Below are positions 58,798 to 64,000 of a DNA stretch of 64,000 bases, piece after piece. Source of the stretch: Prorocentrum cordatum. Its lineage: Eukaryota; Sar; Dinophyceae; Prorocentrales; Prorocentraceae. The first letter of the stretch is position 1. Each line of letters starts with the position of its first letter. The position numbers were made by a program, and so were the translations under genes. The notes beneath the pieces are model-generated. The model saw only the letters and a program-made list of their open reading frames with translations. It was not told where the DNA came from and searched no databases. The DNA is taken from positions 1 to 64,000 of the forward strand of contig CAUYUJ010000902.1 of NCBI GenBank assembly GCA_963575745.1, in the 5' to 3' direction.

Positions 58798-58980
58798 ACA
58801 GTCGGGGCGCTGAAGAAGGAACCCTTTTCGCTGGGGAGGGGCTCGGTGTTCTTTGATTGTTTCAAAGTTTGCCTCGGGCTTTCCTGGGGTGTTCCATCGG
58901 AAATCGGGGTTGGACTTATGGGAAAAAGGGGCCTCGTTCCTTATGTAGGGTTCCTTGGGTCAACGCCTCGACTGTATTAC
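58798..58980 (+). repeat. Dispersed repeat, plus copy of the 7495 element
   Basis: Homologous over its whole length to the reverse complement of 7495-7668. Shared words include AGTCGGGGCGCTGAAGAAGG and GGGGCCTCGTT. Confidence 0.7.
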
Positions 58981-59107
58981 CCCTCCTCGAAGCGGCGGCT
59001 GCCTGGCGCGGCACCGCCGGCTGCACCTCCCCCGCCACGTCTGCCAGCGCGCCGGGCAGGGGCGACACGGGGTCCGCGCCTGGCCACACGCAGCGACGAT
59101 CGAAGCT

Positions 59108-59112
59108 CGACA

Positions 59113-59152
<40 letters not shown>

Positions 59153-59330
59153 ACAACGACAATAACGGACGATCGACGAAGACGACGACGACGACGACGA
59201 CGATGAAGGACGATGGCGGCGGCGGCGGCGACGACAACGAGTACGACAAAGGACGACGAAGAAAAAGGACAACGACGACGAGCGGCGACGACGACGACGA
59301 TGACGACGAGTGACGACCGACGATCGGGGA
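59108..59330 (+). repeat. (GAC)n microsatellite
   Basis: GAC/ACG triplets with GGC and AAA interruptions. Confidence 0.93.
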
Positions 59331-59357
59331 CGACGACTACGACAACGACGGAAAAGG

Positions 59358-59478
59358 CATCGCCTATACTTCGGCGACAGGCCCCCGATAGCGAAACCGC
59401 ACGTTTCTCAGCGGGTTCAGGCCCCTATCGCTGATGAGTGGGCGATTGGGGGTCGCTGCACCCCCCTCGGCACATCCC
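59358..59478 (+). repeat. ATCGGCGAT dispersed family, copy 5
   Basis: CATCGCCTATACTTCGGCGA, GGCCCCCGATAGCGAAACCG and GTGGGCGATTGGGGGTCGC occur in family order. Confidence 0.65.
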
Positions 59479-59559
59479 CCCCTAGAGTTGCGGCTGATGG
59501 GCCCAAGCCCCGACCCCCCACCTGTCTAGGAGAAATAATATCCTGGCGACGGGCCCAAC

Positions 59560-60420
59560 CAAATGTAGGGGTGAGTACCGCAAGGCAAATGGGACGAAAT
59601 AACGGGAAACCTCTCTGGGGCCGGAACACGGAACGTGTGAGGGGCTCGCCGAATCGGGGGCGGGTACGCTATGCTAGCCTTGCCACTGGGGCCTTCAGCG
59701 GGGCGCCCCACGAAGTCGCGAAACATGTGAGGGGTGTGCCGAACTGGGGCGGTCATGTCATGCGAATCCTCCCGCCGGGGTCTTCGATTGAGCTCCCTAT
59801 GGGAGCACGACACGTGTGACAAATGTGCCGGATTGGGCGCGACCCCCCCCAAAAAAAAAACTGAAGAACGGATCCAGGGGTAAACCCCCCAACCCCCTAA
59901 CATCCCCACCCACCCCTGAGGGATGGTCCTGTGGGGGGGGGGAGGGGGAACCTCCGAACCGCCCCCGAATTGCTCAAAACACCCCCTGAGGAAGGGTTCC
60001 GAAGGGGAAACCACCCTACAGACCCCTGGGGGGGCACAGGGAGGGCTTCCCACGGGGAGTTCTGGGAACTGCCACGCCCTACTGGAACTCCCTACGGGGC
60101 CACGAAAAGTGCGAGGGGTGTGCGAAATTGGTGGCGGGTGCGCCGTGCGAACCCTGTCGTTAGGGCCTTCGGTGGGGCTCCCTACGGTGCCACGAACCGC
60201 GTCGGCCGCATTGGGCGCAGGTGCGCCATGCGAACCCTACCGCTGGGGTCTTCGGCGTAGCTCCCTGTGGGGTCACGAAACGTGGAAGAAGTGTGACGAC
60301 ACGGACGTACGGAGGGCAGGGGCAGGGATGGGAGGAAGGAGGAGCGGCAGGAAGGAGTGGCGCGGGGCGCTGTCTCTTCAAAACGAGGACACAACACCAC
60401 AGCAATAGGTTTGGCATCAA
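59560..60420 (+). repeat. Composite repeat (90-base minisatellite plus tail), copy 2
   Basis: Units share GTGAGGGGTGTGCCGAA, CATGCGAACCCT and a CTTCGGNGNNGCTCCCT word before GGGGCCACGAAA. A G/C-run interruption lies at 59845-60060. The tail, with GGAGTGGCGCGGGGCGCTGTC then TCTTCAAAACGAGGA (about 60350-60390), matches that of copy 1 at 2220-2330, here without the GAT insertion. Confidence 0.7.
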
Positions 60421-61218
60421 CTTTCCAGTGCCTGCGGGGATTATTCGGATCTGCCATGAGCACGCTCGTCCGATCTGGACAGGGGGAAACGAATGCAGAG
60501 GAAAAGAAGCAGGACCGAGGGGAAAACAAATTCTGAAAATTGCCCCATCAGCCGTGAACACGTCAGTACCTAAACGCTGTTATATTGTTATGGTATGTTC
60601 TGCTGCTGAGCATGTTTAGCTTTGTGTTTGTCGTTGTTGTTCAGTCTTAGTTAAGCAAGGCCCAAACAAAATGCGACAAGATCGTTCGATCCAAAACCAA
60701 AGAACCCAACGCACCATATCGAATGAAAAACAAAAGAAACACAGCAACACGCAACGCCAGCCCGACGTCAACAAAACCCGCAGCAGAACACGCGGGCGCC
60801 GAAGCGAAAGGGGGAAAACATCAGGGCACCAAATCAAAGGTTGCCGACGCAAAACTGAGCAGAGCAAAGCGGAAGCGAATGAGGAGGGAGGACAACGAAG
60901 GGGGGGGGGGCGGGGAAAGGCGAAGACGGACAGAGAAGGGGATGGCAAAGATAACAGGGAGGGCGGGGAGACAGCGACAATTGGAAGACAGCGAAACAAA
61001 CGAAGGGTCAGGAGCAGCCTCTGGCTTTGGATGGGGCACCTCTCGCGCTCTTCGCCGTGGGCTCTCTGCCGTGGACCCCTCTCCATCTCTGGGGCGCCTC
61101 CGACGGGGCCCAGCGCGGATCCAGGAAGCCCGCACGGGCCCTCGGAAGACTGTGCTCGGGCCGCGCTGCCCCTCGCCTGTCGCAGCGGCAACGGCAGCGA
61201 CGACGGCGATAATTGAAG
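60421..61218. other. Unassigned stretch
   Basis: No gene was recognised on either strand. Confidence 0.4.
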
Positions 61219-61366
61219 GGGCCCTGGGACACACAAATAAATACACACACATAAAATGGTTCCCTACAGTTTCCCATATGTTCTGGGTTTTGTCTTCCCG
61301 CCCAATTCTCATATTTTTCCATATTTTCTTGGGGATCGGCGATTAATTGTGTCTGTGTGTTTCTTC
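61219..61366 (+). repeat. Dispersed repeat shared with 54465-54608
   Basis: Direct-orientation homologue; both end in GATTAATTGTGTCTGTGTG and TTTCTTC. Confidence 0.75.
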
Positions 61367-61664
61367 TGAATAATGGCGGCGGCCACGGACGCCGACGGCA
61401 AGACGGCGGCAGCCACGCCCCCTCACAGCTTGGCCAGGAAGGCAACACTCACCGATCATTGAATCAGGATCGGCTTGGCCAAGACTTGCCGTCGCTCGAA
61501 CCCCCATTTCCCGTGCGTGTTTCGGTTTCGTGCGTGTTTTGTTTTGCGATGGTCCAGGATGGTCCTCGATGGTCCTCGCCGAGAAAAAATGCACACGTCC
61601 CAGCGATGCCAGGGCACATGTGAGGGGCCACGATAGGGGGGGCAGTTCAGGGTGGGAAGCATCG
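61367..61664. other. Unassigned stretch
   Basis: An ATG at 61372 opens a 29-codon frame of no recognised identity. GATGGTCC is repeated at about 61551-61580. Confidence 0.35.
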
Positions 61665-61805
61665 AGCTATGATTCCGCGATACATCGCCGACTGATCGGC
61701 GACGGGCCCCCGACAGCAAAACCGAAAGTTCCTGGGCGGGGTTGGCTATCAGGCCCCCATCGGAGATCAGTAGGCGGCTGGGGCTCGATGAATCCCCCAA
61801 TGAGC
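61665..61805 (+). repeat. ATCGGCGAT dispersed family, copy 6
   Basis: GATACATCGCCGACTGATCGG, GGCCCCCGACAGCAAAACCG and AGGCCCCCATCGGAGATCAG occur in family order. Confidence 0.75.
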
Positions 61806-62046
61806 CCACCACCCCCTTCACACTGAAACTCGTCCGAGAGATTCCCTTCGCCTGGCTTTCGGATTCTGACTCGGTCCTCTGGCGGCCATTCGGGGCGATC
61901 TGGGCGACCCCAGAACGCTCCCTGCGAGCCGCAGCTGCTGGAGGGCACCCCGAGGCAGCAGAGCAGCCAAGAACCGACGATTTTCCCGACCCCTCGAACG
62001 CGAAACTCTTCCCCCTATTTGGGGGAATCAACAGATACCGCTACTC

Positions 62047-62175
62047 CCCAGGCTTCTCCCAGGGGGCGTTCTGACGAGAATTTCGAAGCTAATCCAGCCC
62101 TGGCGGCGAGTGCCTCCCAGGAGACCCCAAAAGACGAAACATGGGAAGGGTGGCTGTATTGGTACCTCTTCCGCC
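62047..62175 (+). repeat. Dispersed repeat shared with 30472-30590
   Basis: CTTCTCCCAGGGGGCGTTCTG, AATTTCGAAGCTAATCCAG and GGCTGTATTGGTACCTCTTCC are in the same order as in the other copy. Confidence 0.5.
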
Positions 62176-62409
62176 TCTGACTTACGCTGCACCCGAGTGA
62201 ATTCCCAGGCATCCTCCGATATTATTTTTTCAATCGGCGGCCCCAGGAAGGCCCCGACCCATTCCCTGGGGGTAGCTTTCCACCCCGGATCAGTGTTCGA
62301 TGCCCCCATGGCCCGAAAACGGGCCCTGGAGGCCAAAATGGCTGGAAAGCGCTGGGATTGAAACATCATGCCTGAGTGGCACCGAGAAGGGGGGGGACTG
62401 GCATAGGGG

Positions 62410-62532
62410 GGGACATCGACCTGGAATCGGCGAGACATCGCCGATAGGCCGGCGACAGGCCCCCTAGGCAGGTTGGTGCTATCGGGCCCCCATCGGCGAT
62501 CAATAAGCGATTGGGGGTGGATGCATCCCCCC
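62410..62532 (+). repeat. ATCGGCGAT dispersed family, copy 7
   Basis: CATCGACCTGGAATCGGCGAG, ATCGGGCCCCCATCGGCGATC and GATTGGGGGTGGATGCATCCC occur in family order. With copies 5 and 6 it shows clustering at this end of the window. Confidence 0.75.
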
Positions 62533-63748
62533 CCTACCTGCGCCCATCCCCTCTCACATTACCCCTGAATGCCGTCGAAGATCTGGGGCCTGCGGTCCCC
62601 CATACGGCGCGGGCCCACGCGCGACGACCGACGGCCCACGGCCTACGGCGACGGCCCGACGATCGGCCAGCGACCAGCGGGCGGGCGGCGACGTCTTGGC
62701 GGTCTCCACACGCGGTTCCCGGAAGCTCCGACCCTTTCTGGGTGGCGACATCCCAAACCTACCCTCGCCAACCATCGATTCTCTCGAATCGACGGGAGAA
62801 AAGGGTAGGGATCGGATGTCGCAACGGGTTCGACGAAGTCGGAACCGCCCGTCGAGTTTCATGCGAGGGTAGGGTTCGGATTTCGCCGCCGACTTTCCCC
62901 AGGCCCTTCTGGCGACTCGCACAAGGGGGTAGGGGGAGGGGGGAGGGCTTCGCAGGAGGAGGTGGCTTCTTAGAAGGTGCCAGCCTCACATCTGCAGGCA
63001 AGGCCCGCGCCTTCGAAGAAGCAGGTTGCTTCTGAGAAGCCTTCCCCCCCCCCCCTCCCCCCGCCCCCTTCTGCGCGTGGCAGGTCCTGCCCGCAGGCCC
63101 TCCAGCGACCAGAAGACCTTCTTGGAAGCCCACGAGCCCGTCTGAGATTAGGTCGGGCCTGTCCCCCTACAGGGGGATCTTGGGCGAAAAATTAAAAAAG
63201 TATTCGAAAAATACCCCCGAAATGCTCAAACATGATCAAAAAATCGTCCCCGCACTTTTCTTTTACTATTTTTGAATATCCCCCCATGTAGAGGGACAGG
63301 CCCGACAGCCGCCCGCCTTTTTCTATAGAAGCCCCCCCGCCCTTCTGAGAGGGCCGCTCCCCTCGCGTCGCCACCTGTACCGCGGGCCGCCGACGTGACT
63401 TCATGCACAACGTGGGCCCCCAGATGTCTGGAGGCTAGGCCTCCAGGCCCAGACTCCCCAAGACCCCGTCAAGTCATGAACTCAATCACGAGGGAAGAGT
63501 TTCGCTCTTTTCGGCCACTGGTGGCCCATACCGGCCTTCGGGACCGTCAACAAAACGACTCGGGACGAGGAACTGGTCCCGGGGAAGTGGTCGAGATCTC
63601 CAGGGGTCGACGCCATCAGAAAGTCATGACGTCGGGGCTCCTTGGGGAAGGGGTCTGGACTCTGGACCCATCCCCCAGGATAACTCACCCCGAGCCGGTC
63701 TCTGACTGCCCCTGGGCCCGGCAGGGGGGGGGGACCCAGAGGCCGAAA
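62533..63748. other. Unassigned stretch
   Basis: No gene was recognised. C-runs lie near 63045. Confidence 0.4.
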
Positions 63749-63752
63749 ACGG

Positions 63753-63876
63753 CCAACAACCTCCTCCTCCTCCTCCTCCTCCTTCCTCCTCCTCCTCCTC
63801 CTCCTCCTCCTCCTCCTCCTCCTCCTCCTCCTCCTCTTCCTCCTCCTCCTCCTCCTCCTCCTCCTCCTCCTCCTCA
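63753..63876 (+). repeat. (TCC)n microsatellite
   Basis: A TCC run with two short interruptions. Confidence 0.97.
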
Positions 63877-64000
63877 ACTGGCTCGAACAGAGCCTTCCAC
63901 CCGTTCCTTATGGCCGACTGCTCGGCTTGGGCTCCCTGTGAACAGCTGGAAACTGCGGGAAGCCGACTTGGGCCTGCCTGCGTACGCGAGGCGGGCGCAA

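Overview
The window looks like nuclear DNA from a dinoflagellate, probably one with a very large, repeat-rich, GC-rich genome. Four kinds of evidence point there. (1) Relics of the dinoflagellate trans-spliced leader (DinoSL) lie at 41116-41136 (+) and 53061-53081 (-), each just upstream of a coding remnant. (2) Several decayed non-LTR retrotransposons (LINEs) resemble the multi-copy endonuclease/reverse-transcriptase families of dinoflagellates. (3) There is a broken, apparently intronless HSP90 copy. (4) Micro- and minisatellites of many kinds dominate the sequence. The genus cannot be settled from sequence alone. No bacterial or viral gene, operon, rRNA, tRNA or CRISPR array was recognised.

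Layout. 1-8900: diverged minisatellites, a triplicated (CAA)n-linked composite unit at 3128-6890, and members of several dispersed repeat families. 9160-11632: (TCC)n, then about 2.2 kb of ACT/ACGACT microsatellite. 11650-15240 (-): a decayed LINE with endonuclease, reverse transcriptase, thumb and zinc-knuckle regions. 15361-18365: hexamer, 73-base and 107-base tandem arrays. 18700-21300: a segmental duplication and an unrecognised coding remnant (-) split by a perfect hairpin. 24050-26740 (+): a possible LINE remnant. 26820-29440: a roughly 150-base minisatellite split by (CA)n. 31700-32640 (-): HSP90 pseudogene. 36030-37600 (-): LINE 3' end with an RNase H domain. 41116-42080 (+): spliced-leader relic, coding remnant and MITE-like foldback. 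42300-52600: a 10-kb zone built mainly from one degenerate repeat (CCAAGA/CGGCC), with another LINE fragment inside it. 53800-57110: further satellites. 57690-58160 (+): a LINE 3' fragment. 58800-64000: dispersed repeats and microsatellites.

The most interesting locus is on the minus strand. A spliced-leader relic (53061-53081) precedes an ATG at 53020 and an open reading frame carrying the motifs of a family-16 (METTL21-like) protein methyltransferase. That frame stops exactly where a recurrent end of the CCAAGA element begins. About 7 kb downstream on the same strand, a pyrimidine tract plus TAG opens another clean coding block. Joining the two at a shared GCGCC keeps the frame. This suggests a trans-spliced mRNA was retroposed, later gained at least one repeat-derived (introner-like) intron, and may still be expressed. 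The element's ends recur at several other sites.

Apart from that locus, every recognisable gene here is broken by frameshifts, stops or insertions. The window is best read as gene-poor, retroposition-driven DNA in which satellites grow at and inside old retrocopies.
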